Of a stretch of DNA of 39,369 nt, positions 19,653-27,154 are shown in pieces. The DNA comes from Pseudomonas sp. BGr12. GTDB lineage: Bacteria > Pseudomonadota > Gammaproteobacteria > Pseudomonadales > Pseudomonadaceae. The notes under the pieces were generated by a model. That model was not told the origin of the DNA, did no database searches, and was given only the letters and a program-made list of their open reading frames with translations. Position numbers and translations under genes: made by a program. Each line of letters starts with the position of its first letter. The stretch's first letter is position 1. Location of the stretch: assembly GCF_030272895.1 (NCBI RefSeq), contig NZ_JALRNF010000047.1, forward strand, positions 1 to 39,369. The letters are read 5' to 3'.

Positions 19653-20999
19653 ATGCGACAGATCTGGAAGTCTTTTCGCGCGCTGTATTTCGCTGCGCTG
19701 ATGATGTTGATCGGCTCTGGCTTGTTGAGTACCTACCTGGCCCTGCGCCTGGCTGCCGACCATGTCGACAGCCTCTGGGTCGGTGCACTGATGGCGGCCA
19801 ACTATTTCGGCCTGGCCCTGGGCGGCAAGATCGGCCACCGGCTGATCGCCCGGGTCGGGCACATCCGTGCCTATGCCGCCTGTGCCGGCATCGTCGGTGC
19901 GGCGGTGCTCGGGCACGGGATGGTGAGCTGGTTGCCGGCCTGGCTGGTTTTGCGAGTGATCGTGGGCCTGGGGATGATGTGCCAGTACATGGTCATCGAG
20001 AGCTGGCTCAACGAGCAGGCCGATGCCAAGCAGCGCGGCGCCGTGTTCAGCGGCTATATGATCGCCTCCTACCTGGGCCTGGTGCTCGGGCAGCTGATCC
20101 TGGTCGCGCATCCGGAGCTTGGGCCGGAACTGCTGATGCTGGTCGCCATGTGCTTTACCCTGTGCCTGGTGCCGGTGGCGCTGACCCGGCGCATTCACCC
20201 GGCGGCGTTGCGTCCGGCGCCGCTGGATCCGCGCTTCTTCATCAAGCGGGTGCCGCAGTCGCTCAGCACCGTGCTGGGCTCGGGGTTGATCGTCGGTTCT
20301 TTCTATGGCCTGGCACCCTTGTACGCGGCCAAGCAGGGGTTGAGTACCGAACAGGTCGGTCTGTTCATGGGCTCCTGCATTTTCGCCGGCCTCTTGGTGC
20401 AGTGGCCGCTGGGCTGGTTGTCGGACCGCTATGACCGCGCGGTGCTGATCCGTAGCGTGGCCATCGGCCTGGCGATTTTTGCCTTGCCCCTGGCGATCAT
20501 GCCGGTAGTGCCGCTGGTGGTGCTGTTTGCCGCCGGGTTCGCGGTGTCGTTGCTGCAGTTCTGCCTGTATCCGCTGGCGGTGGCTTTTTCCAACGACCAT
20601 ATCGAGAGCGAGCGGCGGGTGTCGCTCACGGCCATGCTATTGGTGACCTACGGTGTCGGTGCCAGTATCGGGCCGCTGGTGGCGGGGGTGCTGATGAAGG
20701 TGTTGGGCACCCATATGCTCTATGCCTTCTGCGTGTTCTTCGCCCTGGTGCTGGTGTGGCGGATTCGTCCGAAAGCGGTAACCGGTTTGCATCAGGTCGA
20801 CGATGCACCGCTCAATCACGTGGCCATGCCGGCGGCCGGTTCGCCACTGTCGGCAGCGCTGGACCCACGGGTCGACGAGCAGGTCGTGCAGGAGCAGATG
20901 CAGACGCCCGTGGCCGCCGAGGATACCGAGGCGGAAGACGTACCGGTGGAAGAAGAGGGTGGTGCGGGTGAGGCGGGGGAGAAGCCGGCGCCGGTGTGA
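19653..20999 (+). CDS. Major facilitator superfamily transporter (YcaD-like)
   Basis: A 448-residue inner-membrane carrier with about twelve hydrophobic helices in residues 8-370. The first half has YFGLALGGKIGHRLIARVGH, and the second has QWPLGWLSDRYDRA, the MFS A-type loop between helices 8 and 9. The length beyond the last helix is unusual: about 75 residues of hydrophilic C-terminal tail, very rich in Glu, Pro and Val (VEEEGGAGEAGEKPAPV at the end). The substrate is unknown. The start ATG at 19653 gives a normal first helix; the ribosome site is weak (AAGGGG well upstream). It is probably transcribed with the GS-like gene. Confidence 0.85.
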   Translation: MRQIWKSFRALYFAALMMLIGSGLLSTYLALRLAADHVDSLWVGALMAANYFGLALGGKIGHRLIARVGHIRAYAACAGIVGAAVLGHGMVSWLPAWLVLRVIVGLGMMCQYMVIESWLNEQADAKQRGAVFSGYMIASYLGLVLGQLILVAHPELGPELLMLVAMCFTLCLVPVALTRRIHPAALRPAPLDPRFFIKRVPQSLSTVLGSGLIVGSFYGLAPLYAAKQGLSTEQVGLFMGSCIFAGLLVQWPLGWLSDRYDRAVLIRSVAIGLAIFALPLAIMPVVPLVVLFAAGFAVSLLQFCLYPLAVAFSNDHIESERRVSLTAMLLVTYGVGASIGPLVAGVLMKVLGTHMLYAFCVFFALVLVWRIRPKAVTGLHQVDDAPLNHVAMPAAGSPLSAALDPRVDEQVVQEQMQTPVAAEDTEAEDVPVEEEGGAGEAGEKPAPV

Positions 21000-21004
21000 C
21001 GGCT

Positions 21005-21062
21005 TTTCGCGGGGCAAGCCCGCTCCCACAGAAGAAGGTGGGAGCGGGCTTGCCCGGCGAAA
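21005..21062. repeat. Paired inverted REP (BIME-like) after the MFS gene
   Basis: 25-bp arms (21005-21029 and 21038-21062) pair with one mismatch and contain the same GCGGGGCAAGCCCGCTCCCAC core as the copy after bkdR. It lies between the ends of the convergent MFS and ycgR genes. Confidence 0.92.
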
Positions 21063-21071
21063 GGGTTCGAC

Positions 21072-21815
21072 TCAGTAGTCGTCTTTATCGAACCGCCGCG
21101 CTTCACGCTGCAACTGGTACACGAAGGTCTCGACCTTGCGCTGCATCTGCCCGCTGATGTTGTGGAAGCGCACGCCGGCGAAGGTGGTGTTGAAGCGCTC
21201 TTCGAAATGCAGGTGGCGCAGTTCCACTTCAACCTGGGTCAGGCCCAGCGGTGCGCCAGCGGCGAACTTTTCATACACCTGGCCCAGCTGCAGTCGTTCT
21301 TCGACATTCCCTTCAAAGCGCAGCTTGCAACCGGTGGCGGAGATGTCCAGCAGCTTGCCGCGCAGTTCGCCCTTGCCCTTGAGCCGGTCGCCATCGAGCT
21401 TGATGTCGACCAGCTGCGACAGCTTCAGCGCCGCGCGGAAGGCATTGCGTCGTTGGTGATAGGCCACCTCGGTCGGCAACGCGCCGCGGTAGCAGCGGTG
21501 GCCGTTGGCTTCGCTGATGGTCTGCGGGGTGTTGCATTCCCAGGCAATGCGCACGCCGTCATGGAAACCCTCGACACGGAACGGCTCGCCATTCTCGAGA
21601 AAACGCTCGCCGTCGCGGGGCACCATCTCGTCCAGCGACAGGCGATTGCCTTCGCGGTCGACGTCGACCACATAGCTCTGGAAGCGCTGGCTGCGTTCGT
21701 GGAAGGTGATGATCAGCGGGTCATGGCTCTCTTGCAGCGACCGCAAGTTGGCGGCAATTTCCAAAGGGGTGGTCAGCACCTTCGGAGGCTGCGGAGCTTC
21801 TGCTTCATTCAACAC
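21072..21815 (-). CDS. ycgR: Flagellar brake protein YcgR (PilZ)
   Basis: A 247-residue two-domain protein. An N-terminal YcgR-N (flagellar regulator) domain spans about 15-110. The C-terminal PilZ domain has the c-di-GMP-binding RRNAFR (122-127, the RxxxR motif) and DISATG (157-162, the D/NxSxxG motif). With c-di-GMP bound, YcgR acts on the motor to slow or bias rotation. GTG at 21815 is the likely start, with TTG next to it; GGAG stands about twelve bases upstream. It is the third gene after flgM and flgN on the same strand, so it probably shares their FliA-dependent transcript. Confidence 0.95.
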   Translation of the reverse strand: MLNEAEAPQPPKVLTTPLEIAANLRSLQESHDPLIITFHERSQRFQSYVVDVDREGNRLSLDEMVPRDGERFLENGEPFRVEGFHDGVRIAWECNTPQTISEANGHRCYRGALPTEVAYHQRRNAFRAALKLSQLVDIKLDGDRLKGKGELRGKLLDISATGCKLRFEGNVEERLQLGQVYEKFAAGAPLGLTQVEVELRHLHFEERFNTTFAGVRFHNISGQMQRKVETFVYQLQREARRFDKDDY

Positions 21816-21895
21816 GGGTAGTCAATCTCCAGGCAAAAACGACACACGCAATTAACGGCATTTTGCCAGTATGTTCCGTGCCTTGATACAGGGAA

Positions 21896-22363
21896 TCAAG
21901 CCTGACTAAGCGCCCGTGGCTTGGCAAGAGGGGAGGTCGAGCCGCGGCTGTCATACAACGACGGTGATTCACCACCCATGAGGATTCTCAGCTGGTTGGC
22001 CGTGGCGCCTTGCTGGATCTGGATCAGCTGGCCGTTGCCGGCATTGAGCGCCTGGCAATCGGCGAGCAGTTTGCCCAGGGCGTCCAGTTGTTGCAGGAGC
22101 CGCTCGCCGGCTTGCGAGTGGCTGGCCAGTTGCACGACACCTTCACGGTCCTGGCTCAGGCCGAGGCTGGCGAGCAGTTCGCTGCGCCGCCGACCTTGCT
22201 GATCGAGAAGAATCACCAACGACTGCTTGCGCGCGAGGATGTCTTCCAGCAGCGGCATGTCGCGGCCGTGCAGGGCAATCGACTCGGTCTGCAGCAATTC
22301 GAGCAGTTGTTGCGCTGGTGCGAAATCGTCTTCGATCAGTTGCAGCAGGGTCATGTCGTGCAT
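21896..22363 (-). CDS. flgN: Flagellar export chaperone FlgN
   Basis: A 155-residue, mostly alpha-helical protein (coiled-coil-like, rich in Leu, Gln and Glu) with the FlgN features LLQLIEDDFAPAQQLLELL and a central RKQSLVILLDQQGRRRSELL. It escorts the hook-filament junction proteins FlgK and FlgL, both encoded in this window, to the export gate. The C-terminal tail is disordered and Ser/Gly-rich. ATG at 22363; only a weak AAGAG ribosome site is visible. It is 45 bases after flgM. Confidence 0.93.
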   Translation of the reverse strand: MHDMTLLQLIEDDFAPAQQLLELLQTESIALHGRDMPLLEDILARKQSLVILLDQQGRRRSELLASLGLSQDREGVVQLASHSQAGERLLQQLDALGKLLADCQALNAGNGQLIQIQQGATANQLRILMGGESPSLYDSRGSTSPLAKPRALSQA

Positions 22364-22408
22364 GGCTGGCTCTTGGGTTCCGGCGTCCTGAAGTCAGCGC
22401 GCCTGGGG

Positions 22409-22726
22409 CTAGCGCTGGGCTTCGAAATCTAGCAGCTTGCTGGCGACGCGGTTGCTGTCGACCTGGTAGCTGCCGTTGGCGATGGCCTGTTTCAACTCCG
22501 CCACCCGGGCGCTGTTGACAACCGGCTGCTCGCGCAGCTTGTCAGTGACCTGTTGCAACTGCTGGGCCTCTTGGCTGAGGTGTACGGTTTCGCCGCTGGC
22601 GCTGCCTTGAACGACGCTGTCGGTCTTGGTCGCGCCAGTGCTGGCGGTGCTTTCCTGGCTATTGCCAGTGCGCACGCCGCCGGCAACCGACGGAGAGTTA
22701 TTCAAACGACTGAAGTCGATGACCAT
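22409..22726 (-). CDS. flgM: Anti-sigma-28 factor FlgM
   Basis: A 105-residue protein with the FlgM layout: MVIDFSRLN start, a disordered Ser/Thr/Gly-rich N-terminal half that passes through the export apparatus, and a C-terminal half (about 55-105) with [10 protein letters not shown] and [17 protein letters not shown], which binds FliA. It holds FliA inactive until the hook is complete. ATG at 22726, with AGAGG nine bases upstream, gives the typical length. A FliA-type promoter lies about 40 bases upstream, forming the usual negative feedback loop. Confidence 0.95.
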   Translation of the reverse strand: MVIDFSRLNNSPSVAGGVRTGNSQESTASTGATKTDSVVQGSASGETVHLSQEAQQLQQVTDKLREQPVVNSARVAELKQAIANGSYQVDSNRVASKLLDFEAQR

Positions 22727-22763
22727 GATCAAAAAACCTCTGGGTATTTGGACGCTTGCCTTG

Positions 22764-22790
22764 TTTTCGGCCAACCCGAAAGAAACTTTA
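22764..22790 (-). promoter_or_regulatory. FliA (sigma-28) promoter of flgM-flgN-ycgR
   Basis: Read leftward, TAAAGTTT, eleven bases, then GCCGAAAA. This matches the sigma-28 consensus TAAAGTTT-N11-GCCGATAA at all but one base with exact spacing, about 40 bases before the flgM ATG. Confidence 0.9.
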
Positions 22791-22900
22791 GGCGCAATTG
22801 CACGGCAATCTGCGCGGCAGGCTCAAGCGCTGGGCTCCCGATCGGACACAGTTTAGGAAAAGCGCTTGCTGACCGCCAGGGTTCTTCGCGGGGCTGCTGT

Positions 22901-23641
22901 CTACATGGCTACTTCCACCTGTCCCGGCCCCGTGACCCTGGCCTTGACCACACGTTTTGAGTTGAGGTTGCGCACCCTGATCTGTTCGCTCTGGCCGCCC
23001 TTGCTCAGGGCCTCGCCCGGCATGCGCACACTGAGGCTGCCGCTGCGGGCGGTGATGACCACCTGATCACCCTTGCGGATGACTTCGGCCTGTTCCAGGT
23101 GCTGGGGTGTCAGCACCTGGTCCATGACCGTCGGTCGGATTACCTTCAAGCCGATGGCCTGGTCCAGGCTGGACAGAAAGCCCTGGTTCAGTGTGCCGAC
23201 GTCACGTTCGCGCAGGATCACATCCTGCTCGCCGACAATGCTCTCGCGCTTGAGCGGGCGGGCCACGGTCACCACATTGCGAAACAGCCGAACCTGGGCT
23301 GGCACGAACACTGTCCAGGGGGCGGCACCTTCGCAGCGAACCCGCACGGTGACGCGGCCCAAGGGCTGTGCCGGGCTTTCCAGGCTGGCGTCCAATTGCC
23401 GGTCGCACAGAGGCATGCGCAAGCGCGGATCGAGGGTGTTGACCTGGATTTCGTAGCGCCCTTCGGTCTGGCTGCTGGCCAGATAATCTTCAACGGTGAA
23501 TTCAAGAAACCCCTGGGTGACACCGATAAGCTGTTCAGGCAAGGTGAACGCGTCGGCCAGGGTCCGAACGCCAGGAACCAGCAAGCCCAGCGCAAAAAGG
23601 CAGCGGGTCAGGCGTCGGAAAAATGTCGTTTTCATGTTCAT
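22901..23641 (-). CDS. flgA: Flagellar P-ring assembly chaperone FlgA
   Basis: A 246-residue exported protein. The signal peptide is MNMKTTFFRRLTRCLFALGL plus a few residues, with a likely cut near residue 30 (TLADA). The mature part has the SAF/FlgA fold in its C-terminal half (GLKVIRPTVMDQVLTPQHLEQ, VIRKGDQVVITA). FlgA helps FlgI assemble the P ring in the periplasm. The ATGs at 23641 and 23635 are both possible starts and no Shine-Dalgarno precedes either. An RpoN promoter lies only about a dozen bases upstream. It is divergent from cheV and about 110 bases before flgM on the same strand. Confidence 0.95.
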   Translation of the reverse strand: MNMKTTFFRRLTRCLFALGLLVPGVRTLADAFTLPEQLIGVTQGFLEFTVEDYLASSQTEGRYEIQVNTLDPRLRMPLCDRQLDASLESPAQPLGRVTVRVRCEGAAPWTVFVPAQVRLFRNVVTVARPLKRESIVGEQDVILRERDVGTLNQGFLSSLDQAIGLKVIRPTVMDQVLTPQHLEQAEVIRKGDQVVITARSGSLSVRMPGEALSKGGQSEQIRVRNLNSKRVVKARVTGPGQVEVAM

Positions 23642-23652
23642 GCGGTTAAAAA

Positions 23653-23668
23653 AGCAAAGCGCGTGCCG
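23653..23668 (-). promoter_or_regulatory. RpoN (sigma-54) promoter of flgA
   Basis: Read leftward, CGGCACGCGCTTTGCT. GG and GC are separated by exactly ten bases, and it agrees with TGGCACG-N4-TTGCW at all but the first base. The predicted start point is at about 23642, right at the flgA start codon. Confidence 0.8.
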
Positions 23669-23709
23669 ACTGGGTACGCAGCTCGAAGCGTTTGGTGAAG
23701 GAGTCTGGC

Positions 23710-24639
23710 ATGGCCGGTGTAATGGATTCGGTGAACCAGCGCACGCAACTGGTGGGGCAGAACCGCCTGGAGCTGTTGCTGTTTCGCCTCAATGGCGATC
23801 AGTTGTACGGGATTAACGTGTTCAAGGTGCGGGAAGTGCTGCAGTGCCCGTCACTGACCGTGATGCCCAAGTCCAACCCGGTGGTGCGCGGTGTCGCGAA
23901 TATTCGGGGGGCAACCATCCCGATCCTGGATCTGGCGATGGCGACCGGCATGCCCGGTCTGCGTGAAGAGACCCGCAACAGCTTCGTGATCATCACGGAG
24001 TACAACACCAAGACCCAGGGCTTCCTGGTGCACTCGGTGGAACGCATCGTCAACATGAACTGGGAGGAGATCCATCCGCCACCCAAGGGCACCGGGCGCG
24101 ATCACTACCTGACCGCGGTGACCCGGGTCGACGGCAAGATGGTCGAAATCATCGACGTGGAGAAGATCCTCGCCGAAGTGGCGCCGACCTCCGAGTCGAT
24201 CTCCGAAGGTGTGGTCGATGCCGAGGTGCAGGACAAGGCGGTGCTGCTGCGGGTATTGACGGTCGACGACTCGTCGGTGGCACGCAAGCAGGTCAGCCGT
24301 TGCCTGCAGACCGTCGGGGTCGAGGTGGTGGCGCTCAACGATGGTCGCCAGGCGCTCGACTACCTGCGCAAGCTGGTGGATGAGGGCAAGCGGCCGGAGG
24401 AGGAGTTCCTGATGATGATCTCCGACATCGAGATGCCGGAGATGGACGGCTACACCCTGACCGCCGAGATCCGCAGCGACCCGCGCATGCAAAACCTGCA
24501 CATCATCCTGCATACTTCGCTGTCCGGGGTGTTCAACCAGGCGATGGTCAAGAAGGTCGGGGCGGATGACTTCCTCGCCAAGTTCAAGCCGGACGACCTC
24601 GCCCAGCGCGTCGTCGACCGCATCAAGGCCACGCATTAA
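23710..24639 (+). CDS. cheV: Chemotaxis coupling/response-regulator protein CheV
   Basis: A 309-residue fusion of a CheW-like scaffold (about 18-160, with RLELLLFRL and VRGVANIRGATIPILDL) and a receiver domain (about 180-309). The receiver has the acidic pair DD (186-187), the phospho-acceptor Asp239 in MISDIEMPEMDG, and the conserved Thr and Lys positions (LHTSLSG, FLAKF). CheV couples receptors to CheA and its phosphorylation adjusts adaptation. ATG at 23710 follows a perfect AAGGAG by seven bases. It is divergent from flgA and followed closely by cheR; this pair is conserved beside flgB in Pseudomonas. Confidence 0.96.
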   Translation: MAGVMDSVNQRTQLVGQNRLELLLFRLNGDQLYGINVFKVREVLQCPSLTVMPKSNPVVRGVANIRGATIPILDLAMATGMPGLREETRNSFVIITEYNTKTQGFLVHSVERIVNMNWEEIHPPPKGTGRDHYLTAVTRVDGKMVEIIDVEKILAEVAPTSESISEGVVDAEVQDKAVLLRVLTVDDSSVARKQVSRCLQTVGVEVVALNDGRQALDYLRKLVDEGKRPEEEFLMMISDIEMPEMDGYTLTAEIRSDPRMQNLHIILHTSLSGVFNQAMVKKVGADDFLAKFKPDDLAQRVVDRIKATH

Positions 24640-24690
24640 CGGCCAGGGGCATGGCCCCTGGTGGTTCACACGATTTAAGAGGCGGCATCA

Positions 24691-25518
24691 TTGTCTACGG
24701 GTAATTTGGATTTCGAACAGTTCCGGGTCTTCCTGGAAAAAGCCTGTGGCATCCTGCTGGGCGAAAATAAGCAGTACCTGGTCTCCAGCCGTCTCAACAA
24801 GCTGATGGAGCAACAGGGCATCAAGTCCCTGAGCGAGCTGGTGCAGCGTATCCAGGGCCAGCCACGCAGCGGTCTGCGCGAGCAGGTGGTGGATGCCATG
24901 ACCACCAACGAGACCCTGTGGTTTCGCGACACCTATCCGTTCGAGGTGCTCAAGAACAAGGTGTTGCCCGAGCAGATCAAGGCCAACCCGGGGCAGCGTT
25001 TGCGCATCTGGTCGGCCGCCTGTTCCTCGGGGCAGGAACCGTACTCGATCTCCATGGCCATCGACGAGTTCGAGCGCAGCAATATCGGTCAGTTGAAGAT
25101 GGGCGCGCAGATCGTTGCCACCGACTTGTCCGGGTCGATGCTCAACAATTGCCGCACCGGCGAGTACGACAGCCTGGCCATTGCCCGCGGCCTGTCCCAG
25201 GAGCGCCTGCAGCGTTATTTCGATGTCAAGGCGCCGGGGCGCTGGGCGGTCAAGGCGCCGATCCGCAGTCGCGTGGAGTTTCGCTCCTTCAACCTGCTCG
25301 ACAGCTACGCCAGTCTGGGCAAGTTCGACATCGTGTTCTGCCGCAACGTGCTGATCTACTTCTCGGCCCAGGTCAAGAAGGACATCCTGATGCGCATCCA
25401 CAGCACCTTGAAGCCGGGTGGCTATCTGTTCCTGGGCGCTTCCGAGGCGCTCAATGGTCTGCCTGACCACTACCAGATGGTTCAGTGCAGCCCGGGCATC
25501 ATCTACCAAGCCAAGTAA
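24691..25518 (+). CDS. cheR: Chemoreceptor methyltransferase CheR
   Basis: A 275-residue SAM-dependent enzyme that methylates glutamates on chemoreceptors. The helical N-terminal domain (1-75) ends in MTTNETLWFRD (70-80), and the SAM-binding loop is IWSAACSSGQEPYSI (106-120). DIVFCRNVLIYF is the family motif after strand four. The start is a TTG at 24691: GAGGCGG lies about eight bases upstream and no ATG fits in the frame before the conserved start. It is 51 bases behind cheV and most likely in the same transcript. The long repeat-filled gap that follows separates it from flgB. Confidence 0.95.
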   Translation: MSTGNLDFEQFRVFLEKACGILLGENKQYLVSSRLNKLMEQQGIKSLSELVQRIQGQPRSGLREQVVDAMTTNETLWFRDTYPFEVLKNKVLPEQIKANPGQRLRIWSAACSSGQEPYSISMAIDEFERSNIGQLKMGAQIVATDLSGSMLNNCRTGEYDSLAIARGLSQERLQRYFDVKAPGRWAVKAPIRSRVEFRSFNLLDSYASLGKFDIVFCRNVLIYFSAQVKKDILMRIHSTLKPGGYLFLGASEALNGLPDHYQMVQCSPGIIYQAK

Positions 25519-25546
25519 AACGCACTGCGCGTTGGAGCGGCTGTCT

Positions 25547-25679
25547 TGTGGGAGCTGGCGAAGCCTGCGATCGACAGCGCAGCAGTCGCAATCCGGGCGC
25601 CTCGGCAGGCTTGATGCACCGGGTCATCGGATTCTACGACCGCTACGCGGCCGATCGCAGCCTGGCGGCAGCTCCCACA
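25547..25679. repeat. 133-bp palindromic repeat, copy A
   Basis: It begins TGTGGGAGCTGGCGAAGCC and ends GCGGCAGCTCCCACA, and the two halves pair imperfectly. An inner palindrome (GCGATCGACAGCGC...) is present. It differs from copies B and C at scattered bases. Confidence 0.9.
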
Positions 25680-25768
25680 GGTACCCATGCAATCGTATGA
25701 CGACTGTGCAGGAGCGGCCCTGGGCGCCGCCAAATTTGGTGTAGCCGCTGCCGAGGAACGAGGCTGCG

Positions 25769-26072
25769 GCTACAGAGGGTGAGCAGTTGAACCTGTGGGA
25801 GCTGGCGAAGCCTGCGATCGACTGCACAGCAGTCGCAATCCAGCTGCCTCGGTTGGCCTGATGCACCGGGTCGTCGGATTCTACGACCGCTACGCGGCCG
25901 ATCGCAGCCTGGCGGCAGCGGCTACAGAGGGTGAGCAGTTGAACCTGTGGGAGCTGGCGAAGCCTGCGATCGACTGCACAGCAGTCGCAATCCAGCTGCC
26001 TCGGCTGGCCTGATGAACCGAGTCGTCGGATTCTACGACCGCTACGCGGCCGATCGCAGCCTGGCGGCAGCT
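25769..26072. repeat. 152-bp tandem duplication (two units)
   Basis: Unit 1 (25769-25920) and unit 2 (25921-26072) are head to tail, both starting GCTACAGAGGGTGAGCAG. They differ at only a handful of bases, so the duplication is recent. Each unit includes most of one 133-bp palindrome. Confidence 0.9.
25794..25918. repeat. 133-bp palindromic repeat, copy B (3' end missing)
   Basis: Same sequence family as copy A, but the terminal GCTCCCACA is replaced by the GCTACAGAGGG that starts the next tandem unit. Confidence 0.88.
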
Positions 26073-26078
26073 CCCACA
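25946..26078. repeat. 133-bp palindromic repeat, copy C
   Basis: Complete, with both TGTGGGAGCTG and CAGCTCCCACA ends. It is closest to copy B inside and to copy A at its right end. Confidence 0.9.
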
Positions 26079-26190
26079 GCTACCCTGCAAGCCCGCTCCT
26101 ACGTTTTGGGCGCCGCCAAATTGCCGCTTTGCCGGCGCCAGGCGGAATACCCTTGCCGCTTTTCTGGCATTGCCACTGATGAAATGTCGT

Positions 26191-26220
26191 CAAAGCCCCG
26201 TAAATACGGGGCTTTGTTTT
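26191..26220 (+). terminator. Hairpin with T-run just upstream of the flgB promoter
   Basis: Ten-base arms CAAAGCCCCG (26191-26200) and CGGGGCTTTG (26207-26216) with a TAAATA loop are followed by TTTT. It can end transcription from cheVR before the flgB promoter. The same arms occur upstream of flgF. Confidence 0.85.
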
Positions 26221-26221
26221 T

Positions 26222-26237
26222 TGGCATGGCTCTTGCT
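26222..26237 (+). promoter_or_regulatory. RpoN (sigma-54) promoter of flgBCDE
   Basis: TGGCATGGCTCTTGCT is a near-perfect TGGCACG-N4-TTGCW with GG and GC ten bases apart, about 50 bases before the flgB ATG. FleQ-RpoN control of flgBCDE is established in P. aeruginosa. Confidence 0.9.
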
Positions 26238-26286
26238 ATGTCACTGCCTACGAATTATCCGGTCAACCTTCGAAGGTTTCCCCGAC

Positions 26287-26694
26287 ATGAGCATCAGCTT
26301 CGACAAAGCGCTCGGCATTCACGAAAAGGCACTGGGCTTTCGCGCCCAGCGTGCCGAAGTGCTGGCCAACAACATCGCCAACGCCGACACGCCCAACTAC
26401 AAGGCGCGGGACATGGACTTCTCCTCGGTGCTGGCTGCCGAGAGCGAAAAGGCCAAGAGCGGTCGCTTCGCCCTGGACCGGACCAACACCCGGCACATCG
26501 AGGCCGAAGGCCTGACCATGGCTGACGACACCCTGCAGTACCGCACGCCGATGCAGCCTTCGATCGACCAGAACACCGTCGATGCCCAGCTCGAACAATC
26601 CAGCTACGCGGAAAACGCCGTGGGCTTCCAGGCCAGCTTCACGCTGCTCAACAGTAAATTCAAAGGGCTGGTTTCGGCCCTGCGCGGAGAGTAA
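26287..26694 (+). CDS. flgB: Flagellar basal-body rod protein FlgB
   Basis: A 135-residue proximal rod subunit. It has the rod-family N-terminal helix with ANNIANADTPNYKARD (residues about 28-43) and a C-terminal helical segment, YAENAVGFQASFTLLNSKFK. These terminal helices pack into the rod core in the periplasm. ATG at 26287 (MSISFDKALG) has GAAGG about ten bases upstream. It is the first gene of flgBCDE, behind an RpoN promoter, and ends three bases before flgC. Confidence 0.96.
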   Translation: MSISFDKALGIHEKALGFRAQRAEVLANNIANADTPNYKARDMDFSSVLAAESEKAKSGRFALDRTNTRHIEAEGLTMADDTLQYRTPMQPSIDQNTVDAQLEQSSYAENAVGFQASFTLLNSKFKGLVSALRGE

Positions 26695-26697
26695 GTC

Positions 26698-27141
26698 ATG
26701 TCCCTCGCCAGTGTCTTCAACATTGCCGGTAGCGGCATGAGCGCGCAGACCACGCGCCTGAATACCGTCGCTTCGAACATCGCCAACGCCGAGACCGTGT
26801 CGTCGAGCATCGACCAGACCTACCGTGCCCGCCACCCGGTGTTCGCCACCACCTTCCAGCAGGCCCAGACCGGCGTCAGCCAGTCGCTGTTCCAGGACCA
26901 GGACAATGCCGGCCAGGGCGTGCAGGTGCTCGGCGTGGTCGAGGACCAGAGCAACCTGGAAGCGCGCTACGAGCCCGATCATCCGGCGGCGAACAAGGAC
27001 GGCTACGTCTATTACCCGAACGTCAATGTGGTCGAGGAAATGGCCGACATGATCTCGGCCAGCCGCTCGTTCCAGACCAACGCCGAGCTGATGAACACGG
27101 CCAAGACCATGATGCAGAAAGTGCTGACCCTGGGTCAGTGA
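26698..27141 (+). CDS. flgC: Flagellar basal-body rod protein FlgC
   Basis: A 147-residue rod subunit. The N-terminal motif SNIANAETVSSSIDQTYRAR is characteristic; a classical rod-type ANNxANxxTxGF motif is modified as usual in FlgC. VNVVEEMADMISASRSFQTN and the C-terminal NTAKTMMQKVL are the shared helices of the rod/hook family. Length is normal. It starts three bases after flgB and is followed by flgD after thirteen bases, so translation is probably coupled. Confidence 0.97.
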   Translation: MSLASVFNIAGSGMSAQTTRLNTVASNIANAETVSSSIDQTYRARHPVFATTFQQAQTGVSQSLFQDQDNAGQGVQVLGVVEDQSNLEARYEPDHPAANKDGYVYYPNVNVVEEMADMISASRSFQTNAELMNTAKTMMQKVLTLGQ

Positions 27142-27154
27142 TAGGGGCATTGGA

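Larger units (their letters stand above)
25519..26190. other. Repeat-filled intergenic region between cheR and flgB
   Basis: Nearly 700 bases carry no gene. They are made up of three copies of a 133-bp imperfect palindrome, a 152-bp tandem duplication, and a small palindrome (25740-25774). A 16-bp segment, TGGGCGCCGCCAAATT, occurs twice (25721-25736, 26107-26122). Reading frames here are by-products of the repeats. Confidence 0.85.

Noticed and set aside
18120..20600. 826-codon open frame opposite the GS-like and MFS genes
   Set aside because: Low-complexity Gln/His/Arg-rich translation, antisense to two solid genes.
25547..26078. CRISPR-like array
   Set aside because: Only three units of 133 bp, themselves palindromic and joined by duplication, with no short regular repeats, spacers or cas genes.
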